A stretch of 64,000 nucleotides of DNA from Marivita sp041725935. GTDB lineage: Bacteria > Pseudomonadota > Alphaproteobacteria > Rhodobacterales > Rhodobacteraceae. The notes below the pieces were generated by a model. That model ran no database searches. It had not been told where the DNA came from and worked only from the letters and a program-made list of their open reading frames with translations. The position numbers were made by a program, and so were the translations under genes. Positions 27,664 to 36,336 of the stretch are shown piece by piece. How positions within the stretch are numbered: position 1 is the first letter of the stretch; each line of letters opens with the position of its first letter. The stretch spans positions 186,001 to 250,000 of the forward strand of contig JBGRQD010000006.1 of NCBI GenBank assembly GCA_041725935.1, given 5' to 3'.

Positions 27664-28137
27664 ATGTTGAGACGACATTTCCTGCAGACTGCGGCGGCCG
27701 CCCTTGGCCTTGGCGCCATGGCGAAAGGCGCGGGCGCTGCCGAAGGCACGTTCGAAATCACGCGGTCCGAGGCCGAGTGGAAGGCGATGCTGACCTCGCT
27801 GGAATATCGCGTGATGCGCGAAGAAGGCACAGAGCGTGCATTCTCATCCCCGCTGAACGACGAAAACCGCGATGGCATGTTCCTATGCAAAGGTTGCGAT
27901 CTTCCGCTTTACGCCTCCGAGCACAAATACGACAGTGGCACGGGCTGGCCCAGCTTCTGGCAGGCGCAGAACAATGCTATTGGTACGAAACCCGACCGTT
28001 CGCTCTTTATGGTGCGCACCGAATGCCATTGTCGCCGCTGCGGTAGCCATTTGGGTCACATCTTCGACGATGGCCCCCAGCCGACCGGCAAGCGTCATTG
28101 TATCAACGGTGTCAGCCTGACATTCCGCGCCGCCTGA
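27664..28137 (+). CDS. msrB: MsrB, Tat-exported peptide-methionine (R)-S-oxide reductase
   Basis: This enzyme reduces methionine-R-sulfoxide in proteins. It has 157 residues. The N-terminus RRHFLQTAAAALGLGAMA is a twin-arginine signal with cleavage near AGAAE, so the enzyme acts in the periplasm. Zinc cysteines are C75 and C78 (CKGC) and C123 and C126 (CRRC); the catalytic cysteine is C146 in GKRHCINGVSL. The ATG at 27664 follows a strong AAGGAGG site. Co-location with an ECF sigma unit suggests a role in repairing oxidised envelope proteins. Confidence 0.95.
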   Translation: MLRRHFLQTAAAALGLGAMAKGAGAAEGTFEITRSEAEWKAMLTSLEYRVMREEGTERAFSSPLNDENRDGMFLCKGCDLPLYASEHKYDSGTGWPSFWQAQNNAIGTKPDRSLFMVRTECHCRRCGSHLGHIFDDGPQPTGKRHCINGVSLTFRAA

Positions 28138-28150
28138 AGCGTCGCCTCAG

Positions 28151-28183
28151 AGTTTGCAAACCGACGGATCGGGTTTGCAAACT
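28151..28183. terminator. Bidirectional terminator between msrB and the ubiH-like gene
   Basis: Perfect 12-bp arms AGTTTGCAAACC and GGTTTGCAAACT surround a 9-base loop exactly between the two converging stop codons. On the plus strand it is followed by TTTAT. The arms contain the palindrome GTTTGCAAAC, which recurs at 49942-49975. Confidence 0.85.
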
Positions 28184-29380
28184 TTATGCGCCCCGCGCGC
28201 CCAGCCCCAGTTTCATCAGCGTCTTGCGCACCGGGGTCAGCGTGTAAAGCGCATCCAGACCCGTGGCCCGAATGTCGCGCAGCGGCTGCGCGCTGAGCAT
28301 TGAGGTGCGGTTCAACAGTGTGATCCCCGCCACCCGCGCCCGGATATCCGCGATGCGGTTCTGATGGTACGTGTCCAGCATCTTGCGATTGCCGATGTCG
28401 CCCCCGGCCTGACGCGCCAGGTCGTGCAGCGCGCCGATATCCTTGAGGCTCATGTTCAGCCCCTGCGCCCCGATGGGCGGCACCACATGCGCGGCCTCGG
28501 CGACCAGTGCCAGCCGCTCACCGCTCAGCCGGTCGGCATGCTGGCTGATGATCGGCCAGATCGTGCGGCGAGATGCCAGCGTCAGCGGTCCGAACAGGCT
28601 GCAGGACCGTGCGGTCATCGCCTCTTCGAACGCATCCGTGTCCAGCGCCAGCAGCGCCTCGGCGTTCGGCCCTTCCTCCATCCAGACAATCGCAGATGAC
28701 GGCCGTCCCTCGAGATCAGGCAGCGGCACAAATGTGAACGGCCCGCCGGTGCGGTGGATCTCGGTCGACACGTTGCCATGGGGGATCGGATGGGTCACCG
28801 CAAAGGCCAGCGCCTTTTGGCCGAACCGGGTGGTCTTTACATCGATGCCTGCCGCCTTGCGCATCGGTGAATTGCGTCCGTCTGCAGCGATCACCAGCTT
28901 GCAGCGTACCTTGGTGCCGTCGCTAAGACCCACGCGCGCCTCGGCCTCGCGGGTAAACAGCGACACCGTGCCGACGCCGGCGCGAAAGGTGACGTTCTCC
29001 ATCGCGTCCAGATGCGCGACGAATTCCCGCCGCAACAGCCAGTTCGGCAGGTTCCACCCGAAGGGCTGATCCGAGATGTCGGAGGCGTTGAATTCCTTGG
29101 TGACGCGGGCTTTCGGCTCTTCTCCACCAGCATCGACGATCCGCATGACCTGCAGCGGCATCGCGTGATCCGCCAAGCGCGCCCAAAGCCCGATCTCGTC
29201 CAGAAGCGCCTGTGCCGGTTGCAGGAACGCGGTCGTCCGCAGGTCGGCCCCATCGGCGTTGCGGTCGGTCACGGGTGGCGCGGGGTCGAGGCACAGGACC
29301 GAATGGCCCTCGGCACCAAACGCCGCCGCTGCGGCCAGCCCGGCAATGCCGCCCCCGGAGACAACGATGTCATATGTCAT
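28184..29380 (-). CDS. UbiH/UbiF/COQ6-family FAD monooxygenase
   Basis: This 398-residue flavin hydroxylase probably acts on the ubiquinone ring. The FAD-binding motif GGGIAGLAAAAAFG is at the N-terminus, IAADGRNSPMRKAAG in the middle carries the family DG motif, and the C-terminal segment is PPIGAQGLNMSLKDIGAL. Which ring position it hydroxylates cannot be told from this sequence. The ATG at 29380 is chosen because the FAD strand begins there; the frame is open upstream by 52 codons without family resemblance. Confidence 0.92.
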   Translation of the reverse strand: MTYDIVVSGGGIAGLAAAAAFGAEGHSVLCLDPAPPVTDRNADGADLRTTAFLQPAQALLDEIGLWARLADHAMPLQVMRIVDAGGEEPKARVTKEFNASDISDQPFGWNLPNWLLRREFVAHLDAMENVTFRAGVGTVSLFTREAEARVGLSDGTKVRCKLVIAADGRNSPMRKAAGIDVKTTRFGQKALAFAVTHPIPHGNVSTEIHRTGGPFTFVPLPDLEGRPSSAIVWMEEGPNAEALLALDTDAFEEAMTARSCSLFGPLTLASRRTIWPIISQHADRLSGERLALVAEAAHVVPPIGAQGLNMSLKDIGALHDLARQAGGDIGNRKMLDTYHQNRIADIRARVAGITLLNRTSMLSAQPLRDIRATGLDALYTLTPVRKTLMKLGLGARGA

Positions 29381-29448
29381 GGCTGGGCCTTTCGGTTCGT
29401 CGCAAGACGTGTGAATAGAGCAGGGAAAAAGCGCGATGCAAGCGCGCG

Positions 29449-29694
29449 CTATTTTCCGACGGTGATCAACAGCAAAACGATCATCACCACAGGCACCATG
29501 GTCAGCGCTGCCATGGTCAGCGCGACGATGCCCCATTTCATCACCGCCAGCACCACAAGGGTGAGCAAGGCGACCAAGAGGTAGTAGATCGTGTCCTCCG
29601 GCCCTTCGTTCAGATCACGGGCGATCCAGCCGAAAACCGGGATGGCGTAGAACGGGTTGCGGCGCGGCGCGGGAGGTGCTTCGGAAATGGACAT
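29449..29694 (-). CDS. Small membrane protein of unknown function
   Basis: This is an 81-residue protein. A short soluble N-terminus with NPFYAIPVFGWIARDLNEG is followed by two hydrophobic segments (YYLLVALLTLVVLAVM and IVALTMAALTMVPVVMIVLLLI) separated by a short turn. I do not recognise a named domain, but similar small proteins are common in the group. The ATG at 29694 is preferred over a longer frame. It lies just upstream of the UbiH-like gene on the same strand and may be co-transcribed with it. Confidence 0.75.
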   Translation of the reverse strand: MSISEAPPAPRRNPFYAIPVFGWIARDLNEGPEDTIYYLLVALLTLVVLAVMKWGIVALTMAALTMVPVVMIVLLLITVGK

Positions 29695-29782
29695 GTCGGA
29701 CCCTTCATTCTGTCTCAATGACAGATAGGCAAACCGCGGCGCGATAAAACTGCCATATTGCCGCAATGCAGCACGTGGTCGG

Positions 29783-30427
29783 TCAGGTCAGCCTGGCGAG
29801 AAACGCGTTCAGGTCTGCCGTGTGGTGGTGGATGTGATCGGCCGCGATGGCGTCGGGGGCGACGTGCACAGTCCGCATCCCCATCGCGTGCGGTGCCGCT
29901 AGGTTGCGCGGATCATCCTCGAACATGGCGGCGGTGCGCGTGTCTGTACCGTCGCGGCCAAACACCCTTTCGAACGCGCCGCGTTCGGGCTTGGGCTGAT
30001 AATCGGCATGTTCGACGCCGTAAACCGCGTCAAAGATATCGTCCAGCCCGCGCGCCTTAAGCACGTTGCGGGCATAGGGTTCAGACCCGTTGGTGTAAAC
30101 GATCTTGCGTCCCGGCAGGCCGCCGATGAGCGATGCCAGATACGGGTCTTCGGACAGAACGGTAAAATCGATGTCATGCACATCGTGCATGTAGGGCGCC
30201 GGGTCCACTTTATGTTCGCGCATCAGCCCTGCCAGAGTGGTGCCGTAGGTCTTCCAATAGTGAAGACGCAGCGAGTTGGCCTCGGCATGATCGACGCTCA
30301 GCGCGTCCATGACGAATTTCGTCATCCGCACTTCGATCTGGTCGAAAAGGCGGACGGCAGGCGAATAGAGCGTGTTGTCGAGATCGAACACCCAGTGGCG
30401 GACGTGATTGAAAGCGTTTTTGACCAT
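29783..30427 (-). CDS. HAD-superfamily pyrimidine 5'-nucleotidase
   Basis: This 214-residue phosphatase has HAD motif I HWVFDLDNTLYSP, motif II in VYTNGSEPYARNVL, Lys of motif III in YQPKPERGAFERVF, and motif IV in AAMFEDDPRNLAAPHAMGM. The motif pattern matches the Sdt1/pyrimidine nucleotidase branch, which dephosphorylates UMP and CMP; actual substrate is inferred from family. It is cytoplasmic. The ATG at 30427 starts four residues before the conserved core. It is divergent from the GntR gene with about 100 bp between. Confidence 0.9.
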   Translation of the reverse strand: MVKNAFNHVRHWVFDLDNTLYSPAVRLFDQIEVRMTKFVMDALSVDHAEANSLRLHYWKTYGTTLAGLMREHKVDPAPYMHDVHDIDFTVLSEDPYLASLIGGLPGRKIVYTNGSEPYARNVLKARGLDDIFDAVYGVEHADYQPKPERGAFERVFGRDGTDTRTAAMFEDDPRNLAAPHAMGMRTVHVAPDAIAADHIHHHTADLNAFLARLT

Positions 30428-30529
30428 GTCACTAAGAATAGGGGGGCCGGTCGGGCGCGGCAATGGCTCAACTTGCGTCTTTTGCCAAAGCGGCGCTATC
30501 TTGCGGGAACTGAACAAGGATCACGCCCT

Positions 30530-31180
30530 ATGAAAGATGTGAAGCCGCCCCAGAAGGACGCCTATTCGTCGATCCTCGAGGCGATTGACGTTGGTATTTA
30601 CCGACCCGGCGACCGGCTGGTGGAAAGCGATCTGGCCGAACGGTTCGGGATGTCGCGCACACCGATCCGCGAGGCGTTGCAACGGCTTGAGACCCAGTCC
30701 CTGCTGACGCGCGATGGTCGGTCGCTGATCGTGGCCTCGCTCGATCATAACCAGATGGCCGAGCTTTATGTCGTGCGCACCGAGCTTGAAGGGCTGGCGG
30801 CGCGTCTGGCGGCACGTCATGCCACCGAGGAAGAGGTGCAGGTTTTGCAGGACATGGTGCATGACGACCGCGCCCTGCTGGACGATCCGTCTGCATTGGC
30901 GCGGGCGAACCGGCGGTTTCACAAGCAGATCCATCTTGCCTCGCACAACCGGTTCCTCGTGCAGCAGCTTGATCTCGTTCACCGGTCTATGGCGCTGATG
31001 GCGACCACGTCGCTGGCAGCCCAAGGCAGGGGTGAGATCGCGCTGGCCGAACATCAGGTGATCGTTGACGCCATCCAGCAGCGCAACGAGGATGCGGCCT
31101 ACCGCGCGCTCCGCGATCATATCTCGGTCGCCTTTGTCACCCGGCTCAAGCTGGATTCCAAGGCCAAGGATCACCTTTGA
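30530..31180 (+). CDS. GntR-family (FCD subgroup) transcriptional regulator
   Basis: This 216-residue regulator has an N-terminal winged helix-turn-helix (PGDRLVESDLAERFGMSRTPIREALQRLETQSLL) and a C-terminal FCD all-helical domain with the metal/ligand residues in FHKQIHLASHN and HQVIVDAI, plus RDHISVAF near the end. The ligand and targets are unknown. The ATG at 30530 lies after AAGGA. The frame is open far upstream across the divergent HAD gene, but that part is not protein-like. The 3' end overlaps the convergent glycosyltransferase gene by 10 bp. Confidence 0.92.
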   Translation: MKDVKPPQKDAYSSILEAIDVGIYRPGDRLVESDLAERFGMSRTPIREALQRLETQSLLTRDGRSLIVASLDHNQMAELYVVRTELEGLAARLAARHATEEEVQVLQDMVHDDRALLDDPSALARANRRFHKQIHLASHNRFLVQQLDLVHRSMALMATTSLAAQGRGEIALAEHQVIVDAIQQRNEDAAYRALRDHISVAFVTRLKLDSKAKDHL

Positions 31181-32982
31181 TCCGCGATCGTTGCATGGAT
31201 GTCCCCGCCGGGGATGTCCGGTTCGGACCGGCCATGCGCCGTCTTGTCCCAGTAGAAGGGTTTGAACACCAGTTCGGACCACGCCTTGTAGACGGCAAGA
31301 ACGCCGAGTGGAAAGTAGAAGAACATCATGGGCACCCATTGCATGAGGTCCTTGTGCTGCGTGCGCCCGACTGCCACGAACCCTGTGAGCAGAGTGACCA
31401 GTTCGGCCAAAAGAAAAAGGGCCAGAAGGCCCTTTGCCCAATCGGCGGGGATCACGTCGAACAAGGGTACCGCGATGCCGAATAGAACCAGCCAGAATGT
31501 CCAGAGCGCGGGAGCCAGCGTGAATTGCACGATGGTGGTCAGGAAGAAGAACTGAAACCCGATAAACTTGCGCAGGCCGAGATCCCGCAATAGCCGGAAC
31601 GGGCGTCGCATGTGCACAAGGTAGGTGACGATATATCCCTTGAGCCAGCGGGACCGCTGTCTGATCCACGCCCGATGGCCTTTGGTCGCCTCTTCCCGTG
31701 TGACCGTAGGAATCAGGATGGTGCGATAGCCGAAACGCGATAGGCGGATACCGAGATCCGCGTCCTCGGTCACGTTATGCGCGTCCCAGCCGCCCACATG
31801 CTTGAGCGCCGCGCGCCTTAAGTAAACGGTGGTGCCGCCCAGTGGGATCGGCAGGCCCAACCGCGCGGCACCCGCCAGAACGATACGGAACCAGACCGCG
31901 TATTCGATGGTGAAACAGCGCGTCAGCCAGTTGGATTTCGTGTTGTAGAAATCGAGGATGCCCTGCACGCAGGCCACATTCGGCGGGGAGAGGTGAAACG
32001 CCTCGACCACGCGTTCGATCTGATCTGTGGCGGGCGCGTCCTCGGCATCCAGAACGCCGATGATGTCGCCGCGCGTGTACCCCAGAGCGTAGTTCAGCGC
32101 CCGTGGCTTGGTCGTCACCTTGCCGTCAGGCACATGCAGCACGCGTATCCAGTTGGGGAGTGACACCGCTTCGATCATTTTGCGGGTCTTTTCGTCCTTT
32201 GCTTCAAGCACCAGCACGACGTCCAGCAGGGATTTCGGGTAGGTCAGTCGCGACAGCCGCAGCACCAGTTCATGCGCGATCGCGGCCTCATCGAACAGGG
32301 GCACGATCAGGCTGACCACGGGTTTTTCCGCCAGCGGAACATCGACCGGCCGCGATGGCGGTTTCCTGTAGCCCGCAATCAGCATTGCGATCCTGAAACC
32401 CAGAGTGGCAAGCAGGTTGACCGCCGCAACGGCGGTGATTCCGGCGAAAAACGCGTTAGGATAGACATATATCAGCGCAAGGCTGATGCCGAAAAATAGC
32501 GACGCGACAAGGCCACGGGTCAGTGTCAGTTTGTTGATGTCCCGGCAGCTGTAATCATCTGGCACAAGCCGTTCGGCAAGATCGGCAAGGTAGTCGCCAT
32601 GCTGGTTCGTGATTGTCCGAAGCAGATCCTCGTCGGACAGTTCGGCAAAGAGGACCGGGCCAAGGACCTGCTCCAGAACGTCGCGCAACTGCGTGCGGTC
32701 ACGCCCGGGGATCGTGCCGACAAGGATCGAATCCCCGACACGACCCCAGGGCAGGACGCGATATTCGAGGCAAAATTCCGGTGACAGCAGGTGGTCGAGA
32801 TTGGGATCCGGCGGATGGGTGTCCGGATTTATCCGCCGCTGGCGTGTGGCAAGCTGTCGGGCGGTGTGCAGCACGCGCCCTGCATCATCGCCTGAAGCCA
32901 CAGGGTGTGACACCCCGCCGGATAGGTGTGCCTTTTCCAGCACGTAGGGCGTTGCGTTGCGTGATTGCGGCCTGCCAAACAT
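31171..32982 (-). CDS. Membrane family-2 glycosyltransferase with N-terminal MshEN-like region
   Basis: This 603-residue protein is a processive-type GT2. The N-terminal 160 residues (LEYRVLPWGRVGDSILVGT) resemble a type II secretion GspE/MshEN-like regulatory domain. Two transmembrane segments follow, then the GT2 core with SLIVPLFDEAA, GVLDAEDAPATDQ (DxD), TEDADLGIRL (TED) and QRSRWLKGY (QxxRW), then about four C-terminal membrane segments. This resembles XagB-type exopolysaccharide synthases. Product unknown. The ATG at 32982 is preceded by GGGGG. MshEN-like regions can bind cyclic di-GMP, but that is inference here. Confidence 0.88.
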   Translation of the reverse strand: MFGRPQSRNATPYVLEKAHLSGGVSHPVASGDDAGRVLHTARQLATRQRRINPDTHPPDPNLDHLLSPEFCLEYRVLPWGRVGDSILVGTIPGRDRTQLRDVLEQVLGPVLFAELSDEDLLRTITNQHGDYLADLAERLVPDDYSCRDINKLTLTRGLVASLFFGISLALIYVYPNAFFAGITAVAAVNLLATLGFRIAMLIAGYRKPPSRPVDVPLAEKPVVSLIVPLFDEAAIAHELVLRLSRLTYPKSLLDVVLVLEAKDEKTRKMIEAVSLPNWIRVLHVPDGKVTTKPRALNYALGYTRGDIIGVLDAEDAPATDQIERVVEAFHLSPPNVACVQGILDFYNTKSNWLTRCFTIEYAVWFRIVLAGAARLGLPIPLGGTTVYLRRAALKHVGGWDAHNVTEDADLGIRLSRFGYRTILIPTVTREEATKGHRAWIRQRSRWLKGYIVTYLVHMRRPFRLLRDLGLRKFIGFQFFFLTTIVQFTLAPALWTFWLVLFGIAVPLFDVIPADWAKGLLALFLLAELVTLLTGFVAVGRTQHKDLMQWVPMMFFYFPLGVLAVYKAWSELVFKPFYWDKTAHGRSEPDIPGGDIHATIADQR

Positions 32983-33047
32983 ATGTCCCCCGGACCATTC
33001 CGAGGGACACTTAACGATCAAACCGTTAAGCGCAGGTTAACCGGTGC

Positions 33048-34217
33048 TCAGTTCGCGCTGGCTTTGCGCACTGCCATCGAGTCCGCGAAGCGTTCGAACA
33101 GATAGAAACTGTCCTGCGGGCCGGGGCTTGCCTCCGGGTGCTGCTGCACCGAAAACACCGGACGGTCTGCCATGCGGATACCGCAGTTCGACCCGTCAAA
33201 GAGCGATACATGGGTTTCCAGAATGCCTGTTGGCAAGGTCTGGCTGTCTACCGCAAAGCCGTGGTTCATCGACGTGATCTCAACCTTGCCGGTTTCGGTA
33301 TCCTTGACCGGGTGGTTGGCGCCGTGATGGCCGTGATTCATCTTGACCGTCTTTGCGCCCAAGGCGAGCGCCAGCATCTGGTGACCCAGACAGATGCCGA
33401 ACATCGGCAGGTCGGTGTCATTCAGGATGCGCTGGATCATCGGTACGGCATAGGCCCCGGTCGCCGCGGGATCGCCCGGACCATTCGACAGGAACACACC
33501 ATCGGGGCTGTGGGCCAGCACCTCCTCGGCGGTGGCCGAGGCGGGCAGGACGGTCACATCGCAGCCCGCACTGGCCAGACAGCGCAGAATATTGCGTTTC
33601 GCGCCGTAATCGACGGCCACGACCTTGTACTTGGGAGCGGTCTGCCGAACGTAGCCTTCGGGCCACGCCCACCGCATCTCGTCCCAGAGATAGGACTGCA
33701 CGCAGGTCACATCCTTGGCCAGGTCCAGTCCTTCGAGGCCGGGAAAGGCGCGTGCCTTTTCCACAAGGGCGGCAATGTCGAAAACACCCTCGGGATTGTG
33801 CTCAAGCGCCACATGCGGTGCCCCAAGCTGCCGGATCGCGCGGGTCAGGCGGCGGGTGTCGATACCGCCGATGGCAATGCGCCCTCGTGCGGACAGCCAT
33901 CCGCTCAGCTCCTGCACCGCGCGCCAGTTCGAGCTTTGGGTCGGCATCCACTTGACCACCATGCCCTCGGCCACAGGATCGCCGGTCTCGTCGTCATCGG
34001 GGTTCACCCCGACATTGCCGATATGCGGAAAGGTGAAAGTCACGATCTGGCCCGCATAGGATGGGTCGGTCATGATTTCCTGATAGCCGGTCATCGCCGT
34101 GTTGAAGCACAGCTCCGCCACCGAGGTGCCGGTCGCCCCGAAGCCCTTGCCATAGAAGATCGTGCCATCTGCCAGAGCAAGACAGGCGGTCGGTTTGTCA
34201 GTGGACAGCATGGACAT
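33048..34217 (-). CDS. carA: CarA, carbamoyl-phosphate synthase small (glutaminase) subunit
   Basis: This subunit hydrolyses glutamine and passes ammonia to CarB for carbamoyl phosphate used in arginine and pyrimidine synthesis. It has 389 residues. The N-terminal domain has LADGTIFYGKGFGA and FNTAMTGYQEIMTDPSY. The C-terminal class I glutaminase has the nucleophile in MFGICLGHQMLALALG and the His-Glu pair in SVQQHPEASPGPQDS. carB is not nearby. The ATG at 34217 is preferred, with another at 34211. A hairpin stands about 70 bp upstream. Confidence 0.96.
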   Translation of the reverse strand: MSMLSTDKPTACLALADGTIFYGKGFGATGTSVAELCFNTAMTGYQEIMTDPSYAGQIVTFTFPHIGNVGVNPDDDETGDPVAEGMVVKWMPTQSSNWRAVQELSGWLSARGRIAIGGIDTRRLTRAIRQLGAPHVALEHNPEGVFDIAALVEKARAFPGLEGLDLAKDVTCVQSYLWDEMRWAWPEGYVRQTAPKYKVVAVDYGAKRNILRCLASAGCDVTVLPASATAEEVLAHSPDGVFLSNGPGDPAATGAYAVPMIQRILNDTDLPMFGICLGHQMLALALGAKTVKMNHGHHGANHPVKDTETGKVEITSMNHGFAVDSQTLPTGILETHVSLFDGSNCGIRMADRPVFSVQQHPEASPGPQDSFYLFERFADSMAVRKASAN

Positions 34218-34282
34218 GGCGCGACTCCGCAGGGGTAAAATCGACCGGAACCTACGGGTGCGCCGCGGCGCGGTCAAGGGAG

Positions 34283-34303
34283 ATGGAAAAATGTGATTTC
34301 CAT
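34283..34303. promoter_or_regulatory. Inverted repeat in the carA-yqeY intergenic region
   Basis: ATGGAAA and TTTCCAT are perfect 7-bp arms around a 7-base loop, followed on the plus strand by ATTTTTC. It lies between divergent carA and the YqeY gene, so it is not an ordinary 3' terminator. It may be a leader structure or operator for one of them; the surroundings are AT-rich and probably contain both promoters. Confidence 0.45.
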
Positions 34304-34396
34304 ATTTTTCAATAACTTAGCGTAAATCGTCGGTGCTTGCGTCCAAAGTTGTCCTCGCATAAGGTGCGCGCTCGTTTAACCATGGGATAGGAATTC

Positions 34397-34861
34397 ATGG
34401 ACCTTCGCACCCGGCTCAACACGTCTATCAAACAGGCGATGCGCGACAAGGACAGTGCACGGCTCTCGACCCTCAGGCTGATCAACGCCGCGATCAAGGA
34501 TCGTGATATTGCCGCCCGTGGGGATGGCAACGAAGAGGGGGTTGGGGATGAAGAAGTCCTTGGCATCCTTGGGAAAATGGTCAAGCAACGCAAGGACACC
34601 GCCAAGACCTATGAAGAGGCGGGGCGGCTTGATCTGGCTGAACGCGAATTGGCGGAAATCGGCGTGATCGAGGAATTCCTGCCGCGCAAGCTGACCGATG
34701 AGGAGGTAGAGCGTGCCGTGGATGCCGCCGTGGCCGAGGCCGGAGCGTCGTCGATCCGCGACATGGGTCGTGTCATGGGTGTGCTCAAGGCAAAATACAC
34801 GGGCCAGATGGATTTCGGTGTGGTGGGTGGTATGGTCAAGGACCGGCTGGCCAACGCCTGA
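34397..34861 (+). CDS. YqeY/GatB-like domain protein
   Basis: This 154-residue protein is built like the C-terminal tRNA-binding domain of GatB/YqeY. The N-terminus reads RTRLNTSIKQAMRDKDSARLSTLRLINAAIKD, a typical family start, with EFLPRKLTDEEVERAVDAAV in the middle and the C-terminal MGRVMGVLKAKYTGQMDFG. The free-standing YqeY proteins have no settled function; a link to aminoacyl-tRNA amidation is inferred from the domain. In many bacteria it sits near the carbamoyl-phosphate synthase or primase genes, and here it is divergent from carA. Confidence 0.93.
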   Translation: MDLRTRLNTSIKQAMRDKDSARLSTLRLINAAIKDRDIAARGDGNEEGVGDEEVLGILGKMVKQRKDTAKTYEEAGRLDLAERELAEIGVIEEFLPRKLTDEEVERAVDAAVAEAGASSIRDMGRVMGVLKAKYTGQMDFGVVGGMVKDRLANA

Positions 34862-34876
34862 CCTTTGGTCGGGGCG

Positions 34877-34920
34877 CGTTTCCGTTGACGGAAACGGGAC
34901 GATGCGTCGACGCATCGTCC
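34877..34920. terminator. Double hairpin between two convergent genes
   Basis: Two inverted repeats lie back to back. CGTTTCCGT and ACGGAAACG (34877-34896) form a 9-bp stem. The next 24 bases (34897-34920) are a perfect palindrome whose left half is GGACGATGCGTC. They fill most of the 69-bp gap between the YqeY gene and the convergent glycosyltransferase, so they probably end transcription from both sides; no T-run is present. The GATGCGTC core echoes 6355-6372. Confidence 0.65.
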
Positions 34921-34930
34921 GCCACCCCTG

Positions 34931-35827
34931 TCAGAACGTAAAATCCTGCCTGATCCCGGCCAGCGTGTCGGGATCGTCGATCCGGTAGGTCTGTACAAAC
35001 CGCGTCTTGTAGCCGACCCGCCCGCGCCGCGCGCCGAAATTCTCGCCATGGTTCAGCATGTACAACACCGACGGCCGCGACAGCGGGGCCAGCCTGTGCC
35101 CGGCCAGCATTGTCAGGTAAGGAAACATCCGGTGTTCATGCTGAGTCATCTCGGCCAGAAACGCGGTCGAGGCGGGGTCTGACGGGTCGTGATAGACGGC
35201 GGCACAGCTGCCACACAGCTTCCAGAACGGTTTGCGCATCGGCGCGCCAAGGCTGCGCGAGTCGGCCAGACCGATGTCACCCGTCGCCACGTCCATGACA
35301 TAACCCGACTGCACGAGGTAGCCGCCCGGTTCCTGCCGGTTCAGCATCTCGGCCACGCTGCCTTGCCGCAGTAGGTCATCCGCGTCGAAGGACATGACAT
35401 AGCCCGGTCCAGGGGCAAGCTGTGGCAGCGCCTCGGACAGCACGCGGAGCTTGCGCCACTTGTCATTTCCGGGTGTGGGGTCGGTGAAGGGCAGGTAGGT
35501 GATGCGCGGATCGTCGGGCAGGTCCGGCGGCACCTGGCAACAGACAGCGGCGATCCAGTTGGGAGTGTCCTGCGCGATGAACCCGGCAAGCGTTGTGCGC
35601 AGCCGTGCCACGACCGCGTCCCAATCGCCCACCTGATCCGATCCGACCAGCGGCACCAGAAACGTCACCTGACGCGCCTTGGCGGTGTTTGGTCCGGTTG
35701 CGCGCAGGGCAAGCGCCGCACGTTCCGACGGGGCCATGTCCGGGGTCGGATCGGTCCGCCCGAACAGCGTCGTGCGCAGAAGATGCCGCGCGCGGGTGAG
35801 TTTCGGGACGGCGGGAACCTGTGCCAT
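34931..35827 (-). CDS. GT2-like glycosyltransferase
   Basis: This 298-residue protein has a glycosyltransferase A-fold core. VTFLVPLVGSDQVGDWDAV stands where family-2 enzymes open, and YVMSFDADDLLRQGSVAEM carries the DxDD nucleotide-sugar and metal site. HRMFPYLTMLAG and RPSVLYMLNHGEN follow. No membrane segments are evident. The donor and acceptor are unknown. It is the gene upstream of nothing obvious: the DUF2244 gene lies 11 bp before it on the same strand and the two could share a transcript. Confidence 0.83.
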   Translation of the reverse strand: MAQVPAVPKLTRARHLLRTTLFGRTDPTPDMAPSERAALALRATGPNTAKARQVTFLVPLVGSDQVGDWDAVVARLRTTLAGFIAQDTPNWIAAVCCQVPPDLPDDPRITYLPFTDPTPGNDKWRKLRVLSEALPQLAPGPGYVMSFDADDLLRQGSVAEMLNRQEPGGYLVQSGYVMDVATGDIGLADSRSLGAPMRKPFWKLCGSCAAVYHDPSDPASTAFLAEMTQHEHRMFPYLTMLAGHRLAPLSRPSVLYMLNHGENFGARRGRVGYKTRFVQTYRIDDPDTLAGIRQDFTF

Positions 35828-35838
35828 GGAGCCTCGGG

Positions 35839-36330
35839 TCAGGGGGTGGCGATGCGACGAACCTTGTCACTCAGCTCTGCGTATAGCTCTTTGCGTTCGT
35901 CTTCGCTCAGAAACGCGCCGATCTCAACCTCTCTGCCCGCGCCGGACAGCGTGACATAATGGGGCACCGGCCCGCCCTTCTGGTGCATGTTCACCTGCGT
36001 CCAGTAGGGGTTGCAGTGCCATTCCTGCGCCGCGCCCTTCGGCGTTTGCCGTGTCAGATGCAGATCCTCCGGCGTAAGAGTCAGCACTTCGATGATCTGA
36101 AGATCACGCTCGTTCCGCCGCAGCGCGTACCACATGGCACCGAGCGCCAGCAGCATGAAGGGCAGGATGCCCCAGAGCAGCACCGTCCCGATCAGTCCGT
36201 AAAGCGGGATCGTGGACAGGGTGAAAATGCCGAGGATGGTGGCCGCAAACCCGTAGGCGGGCAGCGATTGGTGCGGCCAGAGGCGCAATTCCAGGTTGTC
36301 ATCCGAAGTGTCAGTCCATGTGTACGGCAT
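35839..36330 (-). CDS. DUF2244 membrane protein
   Basis: This 163-residue protein has two adjacent transmembrane segments near the N-terminus (YGFAATILGIFTLSTIPLYG and VLLWGILPFMLLALGAMWYA), followed by a soluble C-terminal domain with EWHCNPYWTQVNMH and VEIGAFLSEDERKELY, as in the DUF2244 family. The function is unknown. The family is often found near cytochrome oxidase genes in alphaproteobacteria, which fits ctaD 650 bp away; here a toxin-antitoxin pair stands between them. Confidence 0.9.
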   Translation of the reverse strand: MPYTWTDTSDDNLELRLWPHQSLPAYGFAATILGIFTLSTIPLYGLIGTVLLWGILPFMLLALGAMWYALRRNERDLQIIEVLTLTPEDLHLTRQTPKGAAQEWHCNPYWTQVNMHQKGGPVPHYVTLSGAGREVEIGAFLSEDERKELYAELSDKVRRIATP

Positions 36331-36336
36331 GGGGAC

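Noticed and set aside
30008..30529. Upstream extension of the GntR frame, which would give a 390-residue fusion
   Set aside because: The extension is antisense to the HAD gene, and a good ribosome site and family start are at 30530.
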